From NCBI RefSeq assembly GCF_038595055.1, contig NZ_CP152002.1, positions 3,392,501-3,456,500 of the forward strand: DNA of 64,000 bases, in the 5' to 3' direction. Positions 43,872-52,908 of this stretch are shown piece by piece (position 1 is the stretch's first letter; the number at the start of each line of letters is the position of its first letter). The notes beneath the pieces were generated by a model, which was given only the letters and a program-made list of their open reading frames with translations, had not been told where the DNA came from and did not search any database. This DNA comes from Paenibacillus sp. FSL R7-0345 (GTDB lineage Bacteria > Bacillota > Bacilli > Paenibacillales > Paenibacillaceae). The position numbers and the translations under genes are program-made.

Positions 43872-45119
43872 GTGGAAAAGACGAGAAATCCGGTCAGTGT
43901 GGCAGAAGCAGTAGCCAGAGTTATTGAACAAGCCGGACGCACCGGCACGGAAAGTGTGCCGCTTGCCGAAAGCTACGGGCGCATCCTTGCGGAGCCGCTG
44001 ACCGCGACTCATGATGTGCCGCATTTCACACGTTCGCCGTATGACGGTTATGCCATCCGGTCTGCTGATTCCGCAGGAGCGTCCGGGCAGAACCGGATCG
44101 CGTTCAGGGTCGTGGATCATATCGGTGCCGGTCAGGTATCGGGTGTAACTGTCGGTGCCTGTGAGGCAGTCCGGCTGATGACGGGAGCGGCGCTTCCGGC
44201 AGGTGCTGATGCGGTCGTCATGTTCGAGCAGACGGCTGAAGCCGGTCCGCTGGGCTTTACGATCCGCAAAGCCTTTGCCGCCGGGGAGAATCTGTCTCTG
44301 CAGGGTGAGGATATGCAGGCCGGGGAACAGATTATCCCGGCCGGCAGCTTCATTCAGCCCGGCACAATAGCGCTGCTCGCCACGTTTGGCTACGCTCAGG
44401 TGAAGGTGGCCAGGCGCCCGGTCGTCGGCATCCTCTCAACCGGGACAGAGCTGCTGGATGTCTCTTCTCCGCTGGAACCCGGCAAAATCCGCAACAGTAA
44501 CGGCCCGATGATTGCGGCCCAGCTTGCCCGGATGGGGATACCGTTCCGGATATATGAAACAGCAGCAGATCTGCTGGAAGAAAGCCTGCAGACAGTTGAG
44601 CAGGCGCTGTCTGAATCCGACTGCCTGATTACAACAGGCGGGGTATCTGTCGGAGATTTCGATTTTCTGCCGGAGATTTATGCGCGGCTCGGCGCAGAGG
44701 TGCTGTTCAACAAAGTGGCCATGCGTCCGGGCAGTGTAACCACGGTTGCCGTCTCGGGGAATAAATACCTGTTCGGCTTGTCCGGTAACCCTTCAGCCTG
44801 CTTTACCGGCTTCGAGCTGTTTGTCCGGCCGGTGCTGCTCCGGATGACGGGAGCGGAAAAAGTGTATCTGCCCTATACGAAAGCCATACTTGCTGAGGAT
44901 TTCACCAAAGCCAATCCGTTCACCCGGTTTATCCGGGCAGTGTATGACGGCTTTTCGGTACGGCCGGCCGGATTTAATAAATCCAATGCCGTATCCTCGA
45001 TCGCAAGGGGGAATTCCCTGATTGTGCTGCCGGGAGGAACCAGAGGCTACTCTGCGGGTACCGCAGTAGATGTGCTGCTTCTGGGCGTTGAGGAAGGAAC
45101 AGAGGAATGGCTTTTGTAA
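43872..45119 (+). CDS. moeA: Molybdopterin molybdotransferase MoeA
   Basis: A 415-residue enzyme inserting molybdate into adenylylated molybdopterin. The N-terminus has '[36 protein letters not shown]', with the conserved D/P/S-x-DG(Y/F)A motif. '[21 protein letters not shown]', '[11 protein letters not shown]', '[15 protein letters not shown]' and '[14 protein letters not shown]' form the MoCF-binding fold. A GTG start follows TTAGGAGCAG. It serves NarG and overlaps the upstream part of the moaA frame. The hairpin-like AACCC...GGGTT just before it is probably not a strong terminator, so it may be co-transcribed with the transporter. Confidence 0.94.
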   Translation: MEKTRNPVSVAEAVARVIEQAGRTGTESVPLAESYGRILAEPLTATHDVPHFTRSPYDGYAIRSADSAGASGQNRIAFRVVDHIGAGQVSGVTVGACEAVRLMTGAALPAGADAVVMFEQTAEAGPLGFTIRKAFAAGENLSLQGEDMQAGEQIIPAGSFIQPGTIALLATFGYAQVKVARRPVVGILSTGTELLDVSSPLEPGKIRNSNGPMIAAQLARMGIPFRIYETAADLLEESLQTVEQALSESDCLITTGGVSVGDFDFLPEIYARLGAEVLFNKVAMRPGSVTTVAVSGNKYLFGLSGNPSACFTGFELFVRPVLLRMTGAEKVYLPYTKAILAEDFTKANPFTRFIRAVYDGFSVRPAGFNKSNAVSSIARGNSLIVLPGGTRGYSAGTAVDVLLLGVEEGTEEWLL

Positions 45120-45145
45120 GCCTGCAGAAAGGGAGGACCAGACAG

Positions 45146-46162
45146 ATGAGAACAGAACCCATACAAGATCAGTTGCGCCGTCCGATCCGTGATCTGCGGA
45201 TTTCTGTAACAGACCGGTGCAATTTCAGGTGCTCCTACTGCATGCCCAAAGAGCTGTTCGGTGATGATTACGCCTTTCTTCCGTCCAATGAGCTGCTTAC
45301 GTTTCCTGAAATGAACCGGTTGACCAGATTGTTCGTCTCTTTAGGAGTAACCAAAATCCGTCTTACAGGCGGCGAACCGCTGCTGCGGCGCGATCTCCCC
45401 GTACTGGTTGAAGATTTACGTACCATGGCAGGGGTAGAGGATATGGGATTGACGACCAACGGAGTCCTGCTGGGACAGCAGGCGAAGCCGCTATATGCTG
45501 CCGGACTGCGCAGGCTGAATGTCAGCCTGGATGCCCTGGACCCCGAATTATTCGGGCGAATGAATGGCCGGGGTTTAAAATCCGGGATTATTCTGCAAAA
45601 CATTGAACATGCCGTAAACACCGGCTTTGAGGTTAAGGTGAATATGGTGGTGCAGCGGGGTGTCAACGAGACGGAGATCGAACCGATGGCCTGTTATTTC
45701 AAGGATAAGCGGATTACCCTGCGGTTCATTGAATTCATGGATGTCGGCAATGACAACGGCTGGAGCTTCAAGAAGGTTGTCACCAAAAAAGAAATCCTGG
45801 AGCGTCTCCAAAGCAGCTTCGAAATGGAAGCGCTGGGTCACAGTTACTTCGGTGAAGTTGCCGAGCGTTACAGATATATGGACAACGGGGCAGAGGTAGG
45901 CTTTATCACCTCTGTCTCGGAATCGTTCTGTTCCTCCTGTACGCGGGCAAGGCTGTCTTCCGACGGGAAATTCTACACCTGCCTGTTTGCTTCCGATGGC
46001 CTGGATCTTAGAACAATGCTCCGCAGCGGAGCGGATGATGAAACGCTGCTGAAAGCAATCCGGACGGTGTGGGAGCAGCGGAGTGACCGTTATTCTGATG
46101 AGCGGACAGAGCAGACTGCCCGCAGCAGAACAAAGATCGGCATGTCCTATATCGGAGGCTGA
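45146..46162 (+). CDS. moaA: GTP 3',8-cyclase MoaA
   Basis: About 338 residues, radical-SAM enzyme of the first step of molybdenum cofactor synthesis. '[14 protein letters not shown]' binds the N-terminal [4Fe-4S], '[16 protein letters not shown]' is the SAM-binding strand, and '[21 protein letters not shown]' supplies the second cluster. It ends in the essential Gly-Gly ('MSYIGG'). An in-frame ATG at 45107 overlaps moeA, but GGGAGGA at 45131 fixes the start at 45146. It lies 26 bases after moeA, one operon. Confidence 0.95.
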   Translation: MRTEPIQDQLRRPIRDLRISVTDRCNFRCSYCMPKELFGDDYAFLPSNELLTFPEMNRLTRLFVSLGVTKIRLTGGEPLLRRDLPVLVEDLRTMAGVEDMGLTTNGVLLGQQAKPLYAAGLRRLNVSLDALDPELFGRMNGRGLKSGIILQNIEHAVNTGFEVKVNMVVQRGVNETEIEPMACYFKDKRITLRFIEFMDVGNDNGWSFKKVVTKKEILERLQSSFEMEALGHSYFGEVAERYRYMDNGAEVGFITSVSESFCSSCTRARLSSDGKFYTCLFASDGLDLRTMLRSGADDETLLKAIRTVWEQRSDRYSDERTEQTARSRTKIGMSYIGG

Positions 46163-46326
46163 TTTAAAGAAAGGGCTTTCAACTGTTGATGGAGCCCGAT
46201 TGAAGATCGTTCTTGGCCGACTCGAAGTTACCTGAACCCACCCGGCGGCGGATTTCTTCTTCGACATGTTACCCATAATCTGCTATCCGTAAAACATATA
46301 AATGAGACAGGAGACGAATTGTACCT

Positions 46327-48003
46327 ATGAACGGAGCCCAGCTGCTGATTCAGATGCTGATCGAAAAAGATGTGGAGACGATATTCGGATACCCGGGCGG
46401 TGCCGTACTGCCCTTGTATGATGCGCTATATGATTGTGACAGGATTGAGCATGTGCTGGTCCGGCATGAGCAGGCGGCGGTTCATGCGGCGGATGGCTAT
46501 GCCCGGGCGACCGGACTCACCGGTGTAGCGCTGGTTACCAGCGGTCCGGGGGCAACCAATGCCGTAACCGGGATCGCTACGGCGTTTATGGATTCTGTTC
46601 CGCTGATTGTGTTTACCGGTCAGGTATCGACGGAGCTGATCGGCCTGGACAGCTTTCAGGAAGTGGATATTTACGGGATGACGATGCCGATCACCAAACA
46701 TAATTATATTGTAAGGGAAATCGCTGACCTGCCAAGAATAATACATGAGGCCTTCTATGTGGCGGCAACCGGACGGCCCGGTCCGGTTCTCATCGACTTA
46801 CCCAAGAATGTAATGAATGCGGAGGTTCCAGACTGTCTTTATAACGCTGAAACGCTGAATCTGCCGTATATCCGCGGGTATCAGCCGGACCATTCCATCG
46901 CGCAGGCTGACATTCAGCTGGCAGCAGAGCAGCTCAGCGGCGCGAAACGGCCGCTGATCCTGATCGGCGGCGGATGCATGACAGATAATACGCCTGCACT
47001 GGTCCGGTCTTTTGCCGAGCAGTACCATCTGCCAGTGGCCAGCACACTGATGGGCCTGGGCGCTTTCCCGTCCGGGCATCCTCAACATCTGGGCATGGTC
47101 GGGATGCACGGCAGCGTCGCTGCCAACCGCGCGCTGCAGAGCGCTGATGTAGCGCTGTGCCTCGGCGTCCGGTTCAGCGACCGGGTCACGGGCAACCGCA
47201 AAGCCTTCTCGCCGGATTCCTATAAAATCCAGGTGGATATTGATACATCCGAGCTGAACAAGAACATTCAGATTGATCTGGCCATTACCGGCTCATGCGG
47301 CGAGATGCTGGAACGGTTAACAGGGAATGTACATCCAGCTGAATTTTGGGAGTGGGAACAGCAGATTCAGGCCTGGCGCAGCCGTTCGGCAAAAGCGAAA
47401 CGCAAAGCAGAGCAGAAGCTGGCCCCGCAGGAAGTGATCGCCTGTCTTCAGAATGCCTCAGCCGGCGATGCGATCATCTCAACAGATGTTGGCCAGCATC
47501 AGATCTGGACAGCAACCCATTATCCATTTACCCGGCCGCGTTCTTTCCTGACCTCAGGCGGGCTTGGTACGATGGGATATGGCCTGCCGGCGGCAATCGG
47601 GGCTGCTGTTGCCTATCCGGACCGGACGGTCGTCTGTATTACAGGGGACGGAAGCATTCAGATGAATATGCAGGAGATGATGACAGCGGTCGATCTGGGT
47701 CTGAATGTCAAGGTCGCTATTTTCAAAAACGGCTATCTTGGCATGGTAAGACAGTGGCAGCAGCTGTTCCTCGGCAAACGGTACTCATCGGTACGGATCA
47801 GCTCGCCTGATTTTGTCGCCCTGGCCAAATCCTTCGGCGCGCACGGCTTCCGGGCACGTACCCTTGATGAGGCAGAGCAGATCATTGATCTGGCGCTTCA
47901 AACAGAAGGACTCGTGATTATGGAATTCGATATTACCGAGGAGACAAATGTGTATCCGATCGTTCCGCCGGGATCAAGCAATCAGGATATGATTGTCGAA
48001 TAG
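46327..48003 (+). CDS. ilvB: Acetolactate synthase, large subunit type
   Basis: A 558-residue ThDP/FAD enzyme condensing pyruvate to acetolactate. 'IFGYPGGAVLPLYDAL' and 'VRHEQAAVHAADGYARATG' contain the catalytic Glu. 'LGAFPSGHPQHLGMVGMHG' follows, and the ThDP/Mg motif is 'GDGSIQMNMQEMMTAVDLGLNVKVAIFKN'. FAD-type features place it nearer IlvB than catabolic AlsS, but I cannot exclude the latter. No small regulatory subunit (ilvN/ilvH) or ilvC follows, only a terminator. The 164-base leader from moaA has a GGGCT...AGCCC hairpin and no T-box signature that I can see. Why it sits inside the nitrate cluster is unclear. Confidence 0.9.
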   Translation: MNGAQLLIQMLIEKDVETIFGYPGGAVLPLYDALYDCDRIEHVLVRHEQAAVHAADGYARATGLTGVALVTSGPGATNAVTGIATAFMDSVPLIVFTGQVSTELIGLDSFQEVDIYGMTMPITKHNYIVREIADLPRIIHEAFYVAATGRPGPVLIDLPKNVMNAEVPDCLYNAETLNLPYIRGYQPDHSIAQADIQLAAEQLSGAKRPLILIGGGCMTDNTPALVRSFAEQYHLPVASTLMGLGAFPSGHPQHLGMVGMHGSVAANRALQSADVALCLGVRFSDRVTGNRKAFSPDSYKIQVDIDTSELNKNIQIDLAITGSCGEMLERLTGNVHPAEFWEWEQQIQAWRSRSAKAKRKAEQKLAPQEVIACLQNASAGDAIISTDVGQHQIWTATHYPFTRPRSFLTSGGLGTMGYGLPAAIGAAVAYPDRTVVCITGDGSIQMNMQEMMTAVDLGLNVKVAIFKNGYLGMVRQWQQLFLGKRYSSVRISSPDFVALAKSFGAHGFRARTLDEAEQIIDLALQTEGLVIMEFDITEETNVYPIVPPGSSNQDMIVE

Positions 48004-48041
48004 TCTTTTATAGTAGACAATAGTCTATTGAATGGTACATA

Positions 48042-48087
48042 AAAAGGATGCTTTTCTATCGGAACACCGATAGAGAAGCATCCTTTT
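48042..48087. terminator. Bidirectional terminator between ilvB and ywiC
   Basis: AAAAGGATGCTT-T-TCTATCGG pairs with CCGATAGA-G-AAGCATCCTTTT around an AACA loop. One of the longest stems in the window, with A/T runs on both sides for the convergent genes. Confidence 0.92.
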
Positions 48088-48110
48088 ACATTGTTTCAGG
48101 CCGGGACTCC

Positions 48111-48824
48111 CTAGAAGTAAAACACCAGCACGGCAACGTACAGCATGACCGAAAAACCAATCTCAGTGATACCGGTACGTTTGACTGTAATCCCCGTCTT
48201 CGGCAGAATAGCGGCCCGGAGGAGCAGGATCAGCAGAGGAACAAAGAGCGAAGGGAACAGCAGCAGGCCTGCCGCGGCAAGCAGCAGATGATAGACAACG
48301 GATACATAATAATAGCGGACATTGTTCCGTTCCCGGATAATCGTCTTGACATACAGTGCAGTCCCGGTGAAGTACAGGGCGGATAAGAGGAACAGCTCCG
48401 TCGCCGTCCGCCAGCTCTCTCCCTGTCCGACATAGAAGACCGGATAAATAATCAGGGAAAAGGCGATGATCGCTGAGATGTCGTTGACCAGGGCGCGTTC
48501 ATTTTTTGTTTTGGCAAAATAGAGATTAACAGCAAAGAGCGGCAGCAGCGGAAGCACGAACCAGATCAGCTGAGGCTCGGCGATAACCAGATAAACAACA
48601 AACGGGATCAGCAGCAGCCCGTACAGCTTGATCGGCTTGGCGTAACGCTGGAATTTCCCGGTCTTGACCCCCTGCAGCAGCGGGAAGCTGAACAGATAGA
48701 TCAGCAGCCAGCAGATGAACAGCGGAATATGTATGGCTTTTCCTGCAGATGATGCAATTCCGAACAGAAAGGGAAGGATCAGCATGGCCCAGGCGCCGTG
48801 CTGGTTCGGTATAAACTTCCTCAT
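48111..48824 (-). CDS. ywiC: YwiC-like integral membrane protein
   Basis: A 237-residue membrane protein with about seven hydrophobic helices, beginning 'MRKFIPNQHGAWAMLILPFLFG', the YwiC-family signature. In B. subtilis ywiC lies in the narK-fnr-ywiC-ywiD-narGHJI region. Finding it here beside nitrate respiration genes supports a shared but still undefined role. 'AVNLYFAKTKNERALVNDISAIIAFS' is another conserved stretch. AGGAGGAG precedes the ATG by 8 bases. Convergent with ilvB, divergent from the amino acid ABC transporter. Confidence 0.87.
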   Translation of the reverse strand: MRKFIPNQHGAWAMLILPFLFGIASSAGKAIHIPLFICWLLIYLFSFPLLQGVKTGKFQRYAKPIKLYGLLLIPFVVYLVIAEPQLIWFVLPLLPLFAVNLYFAKTKNERALVNDISAIIAFSLIIYPVFYVGQGESWRTATELFLLSALYFTGTALYVKTIIRERNNVRYYYVSVVYHLLLAAAGLLLFPSLFVPLLILLLRAAILPKTGITVKRTGITEIGFSVMLYVAVLVFYF

Positions 48825-48885
48825 GTTAATATCTCCTCCTACGGCAAGCTATCATGAAATGGCTGTATTAAATTAGCCTCAGTTT

Positions 48886-48907
48886 ATTATACCTTCTGTC
48901 ATGACAG
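48886..48907 (-). promoter_or_regulatory. ywiC promoter with palindrome
   Basis: On the minus strand TATAAT (48891-48886) lies directly downstream of the perfect palindrome CTGTCATGACAG (48907-48896), which occupies the region between -10 and -35. No good -35 is visible. An activator or repressor site is plausible. Confidence 0.45.
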
Positions 48908-49095
48908 CGCTATAGTGACCGCAGACACAACCGCATTTTGCTGTAATTAATTGTTTGCAATTTATCCATTGACACAGAGGGCGATCCCTCCTTTATCGAC
49001 GCAAATCACATCCTATGTTATTATGATACCCTGATAACGTGTTAACGAACTAAAGCGCGTGTGGACACTTTAATTTTACTAGGGGGATAAGAGAG

Positions 49096-49866
49096 ATGAG
49101 ACGCAAGGGACTATGGATTTTATTAACAGTAATGATTATAGCGGTGATCGCAGGCTGCTCCGGATCAGGAAATGATGATAATAAGCTGGTTATCGGAATT
49201 GATGATAAGTTCGCGCCGATGGGCTTCCGTGACGAGAACAATGAGATTGTCGGCTTCGATATTGACTACGCCAAGGCTGCTGCCGAAAAAATGGGCAAAG
49301 AGGTGACCTTCCAGCCAATCGACTGGTCGGCCAAGGAATCCGAGCTGAACAGCGGACGTATCGACATGATCTGGAACGGATATACGATTACCGATGAGCG
49401 CAAGGAAAAGGTACTGTTCACCAAACCTTACCTGGAAAACAGCCAGGTGGTAGTTGTGCTTGCCGATTCTCCCCTGACTACACTTACTGATCTTGCCGGC
49501 AAGGAGCTGGGACTTCAGAGCCTGTCGTCCGCAGCAGACGCACTGGGTGCCAGCCCGATTAAAGCAGAGGTTGCCGGTGTATCCGAGTTCCCGGACAACG
49601 TGCTTGCCCTGACGGATCTGAAATCAGGACGCCTTGACGGTGTAGTTATTGATGAAGTGGTAGCCAGATATTACATGTCCCTTGAGCAGAATACATACAA
49701 GCTGCTGGATGAATCTCTTGCCCCTGAGCAGTACGGTATCGGAATCAAGAAGGACAATCAGGCTTTACTGGATGAGCTGCAGAAGGCGCTTGATGAGCTG
49801 AGCAGTGACGGCACAGCCGCTGAAATCTCTACCAAATGGTTTGGCGAAAATAAAGTATTGAACTAG
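49096..49866 (+). CDS. Polar amino acid ABC transporter, substrate-binding lipoprotein
   Basis: A 256-residue lipoprotein with signal 'RKGLWILLTVMIIAVIAGCSGSG'. The mature part is a family 3 solute-binding protein: 'VIGIDDKFAPMGFRDENNEIVGFDIDYAKAAAEKMG', 'NSGRIDMIWNGYTITDERKEKVLFTKPYL' and 'LKSGRLDGVVIDEVVARYY'. The Arg/Asp residues that clamp the amino acid alpha-carboxylate and amine are present. It captures a polar amino acid (cystine, glutamine or arginine types cannot be separated by eye). AGGGGGATAAG precedes the ATG. First gene of a three-gene importer; TTGACA at 48969 may belong to its promoter. Confidence 0.9.
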   Translation: MRRKGLWILLTVMIIAVIAGCSGSGNDDNKLVIGIDDKFAPMGFRDENNEIVGFDIDYAKAAAEKMGKEVTFQPIDWSAKESELNSGRIDMIWNGYTITDERKEKVLFTKPYLENSQVVVVLADSPLTTLTDLAGKELGLQSLSSAADALGASPIKAEVAGVSEFPDNVLALTDLKSGRLDGVVIDEVVARYYMSLEQNTYKLLDESLAPEQYGIGIKKDNQALLDELQKALDELSSDGTAAEISTKWFGENKVLN

Positions 49867-49895
49867 ATAGTTTCCTTTAGGAGTCGGTTACTGAA

Positions 49896-50555
49896 ATGAG
49901 TATTGATTATATTATCCAGATTGCCGGGCCGATGCTGGAGGGGGCACGTACAACAGTGCTGCTGTTCCTGATCGTCATCGTCCTGTCCATCCCGCTCGGG
50001 ATGCTGGTCACACTAATGGCCAAGAGCCGGATGAAGCCGCTGGCCTGGCTGGCCCATACTTATATTTATGTTATGCGCGGCACCCCGCTGCTGCTGCAGC
50101 TGTTGTTCTTCTGCTTTGGACTGCCGCAGATTCCGGTTATCGGCGAATATCTGGTCATGGACCGTTTTGCCGCAGCTGCCCTCGGCTTTATCCTGAATTA
50201 TGGAGCCTATTTCGCAGAAATTTTCCGCGGCGGCCTGCTGTCCATTGATAAAGGACAGCATGAGGCGGCCAAGGTACTGGGTCTCAGTAAATGGCAGACA
50301 CTGCGCAAGGTCATTCTCGCCCAGATGTTCCGGGTTGCCCTGCCGGCGGTGGCGAATGAGTCGATTACGCTGGTTAAAGACACAGCGCTGCTCTATGCTG
50401 TAGCCGTACCGGAGCTGCTGAATTATGCCAAGACAGCAGTGAACCGTGATTTCACAGTGACTCCGTTTGTTGTGGCAGGAATCATCTATTTGCTGATGAC
50501 ACTGGTGCTGACGCTGTTCTTCAAACTGCTGGAGAAACGTTTCAAATTTGAGTAG
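49896..50555 (+). CDS. Polar amino acid ABC transporter, permease
   Basis: A 219-residue His/Glu/Gln/Arg-type permease with five hydrophobic segments. 'GARTTVLLFLIVIVLSIPLGMLVTLMAKS' leads, and 'YVMRGTPLLLQLLFFCFGLPQ' is a family signature. 'YGAYFAEIFRGGLLSIDKGQHEAAKVLGLSKWQTLRKVILAQMFRVALPAVANE' carries the EAA loop that contacts the ATPase. It lies 29 bases after the binding protein and 15 before the ATPase gene, so one operon. Confidence 0.92.
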   Translation: MSIDYIIQIAGPMLEGARTTVLLFLIVIVLSIPLGMLVTLMAKSRMKPLAWLAHTYIYVMRGTPLLLQLLFFCFGLPQIPVIGEYLVMDRFAAAALGFILNYGAYFAEIFRGGLLSIDKGQHEAAKVLGLSKWQTLRKVILAQMFRVALPAVANESITLVKDTALLYAVAVPELLNYAKTAVNRDFTVTPFVVAGIIYLLMTLVLTLFFKLLEKRFKFE

Positions 50556-50570
50556 AAGGGCTGTCCGATT

Positions 50571-51314
50571 ATGAGCAGTATTATTGAAGTGAAACAATTA
50601 CAGAAATCCTTCGGCAGCCTGGATGTGCTGAAGCAAATTACTTTTGAAGTTAATCCCGGCGAGGTTGTGGCCGTGATCGGGCCTTCCGGCTCCGGTAAAA
50701 GCACCATGCTGCGCAGTCTCGTGCATCTGGAGGAGATCACCGGAGGAAGTATTTTCATCCACGGCAAAACGCTGGCCGAGAACGGTAAATATGCCGGCAC
50801 AGCGGAGATAAGGGACATTACCGCGACGATGGGGATGGTGTTCCAGCATTTTAACCTGTTTCCGCATCTGACGGTACGGGGGAATCTGGAGCTGGCTCCC
50901 CGAACCTTGAAGCGGGAGAGCAGCCAGGTTATTTCAGCCAGAAGCATGGAGCTGCTCACCAAGGTAGGGCTGGCTGACAAGGCGGATGTCTATCCGTCCA
51001 TGCTGTCAGGCGGGCAGAAGCAGCGGGTGGCGATTGCCAGAGCGCTGATGCTGAACCCGGACATTCTGCTGTTTGACGAACCGACCTCGGCGCTCGATCC
51101 CGAGCTCACAGGCGAGGTGCTGAAGGTCATCCGCCAGCTGGCCGAGGAGCATATGACGATGATCATCGTAACCCATGAGATGAACTTTGCCCGCGATGTG
51201 GCAGACCGGGTCTTCTTTATGGATAACGGGGAGATCGCCGAATCCGGCACGCCGGATCAGATCTTCGGCAATCCGAAGCTGGAGCGGACCCGGACTTTTT
51301 TGAAACAGGAGTAG
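50571..51314 (+). CDS. Polar amino acid ABC transporter, ATP-binding protein
   Basis: A 247-residue ATPase. Walker A '[11 protein letters not shown]', Q-loop '[16 protein letters not shown]', signature '[16 protein letters not shown]', Walker B '[14 protein letters not shown]' and switch '[27 protein letters not shown]' are all intact, as in GlnQ/ArtP-type importers. It couples ATP hydrolysis to the permease encoded just upstream. Terminated by the hairpin at 51334. Confidence 0.94.
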   Translation: MSSIIEVKQLQKSFGSLDVLKQITFEVNPGEVVAVIGPSGSGKSTMLRSLVHLEEITGGSIFIHGKTLAENGKYAGTAEIRDITATMGMVFQHFNLFPHLTVRGNLELAPRTLKRESSQVISARSMELLTKVGLADKADVYPSMLSGGQKQRVAIARALMLNPDILLFDEPTSALDPELTGEVLKVIRQLAEEHMTMIIVTHEMNFARDVADRVFFMDNGEIAESGTPDQIFGNPKLERTRTFLKQE

Positions 51315-51333
51315 TAGAGTACGGATAGAGTAG

Positions 51334-51370
51334 AGTGCATAGCGTATGCTATGCACTTTTTGTTATTTTC
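51334..51370 (+). terminator. Terminator of the amino acid ABC operon
   Basis: AGTGCATAGC, GTAT loop, GCTATGCACT, then TTTTTGTTATTTT; perfect 10-base stem 20 bases after the ATPase stop. Confidence 0.9.
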
Positions 51371-51393
51371 TGTATGAATGAACATGCATTGTT

Positions 51394-51422
51394 TTGACAG
51401 AGAGCACCGGGAATGAGAAAAT
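51394..51422 (+). promoter_or_regulatory. Promoter upstream of the 51497 gene
   Basis: TTGACA at 51394-51399, a 17-base spacer and GAAAAT at 51417-51422. The -35 is perfect, the -10 moderate. A GGAATGCATTCC palindrome follows at about 51441-51452 in the leader. Confidence 0.45.
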
Positions 51423-51496
51423 GGGATTTCGGGACAGTAGCAGGAATGCATTCCAGTTTCTTCTGCTGCAGAAATTTGTTCTTTTGGAGGCTTAAC

Positions 51497-51805
51497 ATGA
51501 ATCAGCGTTTTCGTATTACCCGTTCGATGCAGGAGGATAATGCCGCAGAGGCGATCTCCCTGGAGGAATGCAAACAGTACTTTGCACAGAGAGCTGACTT
51601 TGCTTATTCGCAGACTTTTACCGTTAAAGGGCCGGAAAGCATCATGACTATTGAGGGAGATTTCTTCATGTGGAATTCTGGAGAAGCGGAAATTCCTTTC
51701 CGGCTGTATTCCGGAGATCTTTATGTAGCGGTATCCGCAGAAGCAGTTGTACCTTTAATGATTGAGATTGCTACGGATCTTCAGGCGGATATTGTCGAAG
51801 GATAG
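51497..51805 (+). CDS. Small hypothetical protein upstream of yojF
   Basis: A 102-residue soluble acidic protein that I do not recognise: 'NQRFRITRSMQEDNAAEAISLEECKQYFAQRADFAYSQTF' then 'GPESIMTIEGDFFMWN' and 'EIPFRLYSGDLYVAVS'. It is predicted mixed alpha/beta and has no Cys or membrane segment. TTGGAGG 9 bases before the ATG fixes the start; an upstream ATG at 51413 lacks one. It lies 58 bases ahead of yojF and may be co-transcribed with the bacillithiol genes, though nothing in its sequence shows this. Confidence 0.65.
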   Translation: MNQRFRITRSMQEDNAAEAISLEECKQYFAQRADFAYSQTFTVKGPESIMTIEGDFFMWNSGEAEIPFRLYSGDLYVAVSAEAVVPLMIEIATDLQADIVEG

Positions 51806-51863
51806 GGTTACAGGGTTATCATCTACTTTTAGCGCAATTTATATATTTACTAAGGAGACTACT

Positions 51864-52208
51864 ATGCAGCCGATACAACCACAATACATACAGTCACGGA
51901 TTAATGAATTACTCGGCCGTGATCTGTATCTTCATCTTGAGCTTACCTCTGGCGCGTATGCCAATCATCTGGACAGCAGCCGTCATCCGGCGTCCGCTTT
52001 TATCAGCAATGCGGTTATCCGTTACACACAGGGCTCCATTTCCGGCACAGGACCTTACCGTGTCGGGTTAAAAACAGGACAGGGATGGATTTACGCCGAG
52101 GGCCTAACCCATATCGATGAGCAGGATACACAGCGCCTTATACTGGCCGGCCATGACAGCCAGGGCAAGCTGGTTGTTGCCCTGCAGCTGAGTCTGGAGG
52201 CATTCTGA
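51864..52208 (+). CDS. yojF: YojF family protein (DUF1806)
   Basis: A 114-residue protein matching the YojF/DUF1806 type: 'LGRDLYLHLELTSGAYANHLD', 'FISNAVIRYTQGSISGTGPYRVGLKTGQGWIYAEGLTHI' and 'LILAGHDSQGKLVVALQLSLEAF'. In B. subtilis yojF lies directly before yojG (bshB2), as here, with the stop overlapping the next start. Function unknown, probably linked to bacillithiol. AAGGAGAC lies 7 bases before the ATG. Confidence 0.87.
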   Translation: MQPIQPQYIQSRINELLGRDLYLHLELTSGAYANHLDSSRHPASAFISNAVIRYTQGSISGTGPYRVGLKTGQGWIYAEGLTHIDEQDTQRLILAGHDSQGKLVVALQLSLEAF

Positions 52209-52906
52209 TGAACATGGAGGAACAGACTATCGTGAGTACAAATCAAACGGGCACGCGGCGTATTCTGGTCGTGCTCCCGCATCCGGATGACGAGTCCTTT
52301 GTGGCAGCAGGAACATTAGCCAAATATATTGCAGAAGGTGTGCAGGTTACCTTTGCCTGTCTGACGCTTGGTGAAATGGGCAGGAATATGGGGATCCCGC
52401 CTTTTGCGAACCGTGTTACCCTGCCGGCGATCCGCAAGCTGGAGCTGGAAGCCTCCTGCCGGGCAATCGGTATTCAGGACCTGAGAATGCTGGGATTCCA
52501 TGATAAGATGATTGAATTCGAGGATCAGGAGCTGCTGGATAAAACAATTATGTCTTTACTCCAGGAGCTGCAGCCGGAGCTGGTGATCACCTTCTATCCC
52601 GGCTACAGCGTGCATCCCGACCATGATGCAACCGGAGCCGCTGTAATCCGCACCATCGGACGGCTTGATGCGGAAGAGCGGCCGGTTGTACTCTGCAGCG
52701 CCTTTTCCAGCAATCATGAACAAATGATCGGCAGAGCGGATGTCACGGTAGACGTTACGGCATTCCTTGTCTCAAAAATGGCTTCCATTCAGGCGCACCG
52801 TTCGCAGTTTCAGGCAGCGGAGCTTGTAGGCAGCCGGGTTCTGACTGAGGAAGAAATCCGCAGCCGTTACGGCACAGAGCAATTTTGGACTTACCGGTTC
52901 AATTAA
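52208..52906 (+). CDS. bshB2: Bacillithiol biosynthesis deacetylase BshB2
   Basis: A 232-residue LmbE/PIG-L-type zinc deacetylase. 'ILVVLPHPDDESFVAAGTLAKYI' holds the AHPDDE-type metal motif (His25, Asp28), and 'ACLTLGEMGRNMGIPPFANRVTLPAIRKLELEASCRAIGI' and 'TFYPGYSVHPDHDATGAAVIR' complete the site. It closely follows B. subtilis YojG. It removes the acetyl group from GlcNAc-malate in bacillithiol synthesis. The ATG at 52208 overlaps the yojF stop; a GTG at 52232 behind an internal GGAGG would shorten the N-terminus by eight residues and is an alternative. Confidence 0.88.
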   Translation: MNMEEQTIVSTNQTGTRRILVVLPHPDDESFVAAGTLAKYIAEGVQVTFACLTLGEMGRNMGIPPFANRVTLPAIRKLELEASCRAIGIQDLRMLGFHDKMIEFEDQELLDKTIMSLLQELQPELVITFYPGYSVHPDHDATGAAVIRTIGRLDAEERPVVLCSAFSSNHEQMIGRADVTVDVTAFLVSKMASIQAHRSQFQAAELVGSRVLTEEEIRSRYGTEQFWTYRFN

Positions 52907-52908
52907 GG

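Noticed and set aside
46163..46326. T-box leader before the acetolactate synthase gene
   Set aside because: The T-box core (GGGTGGNACCGCG-like) is missing, and no terminator with a T-run precedes the gene.
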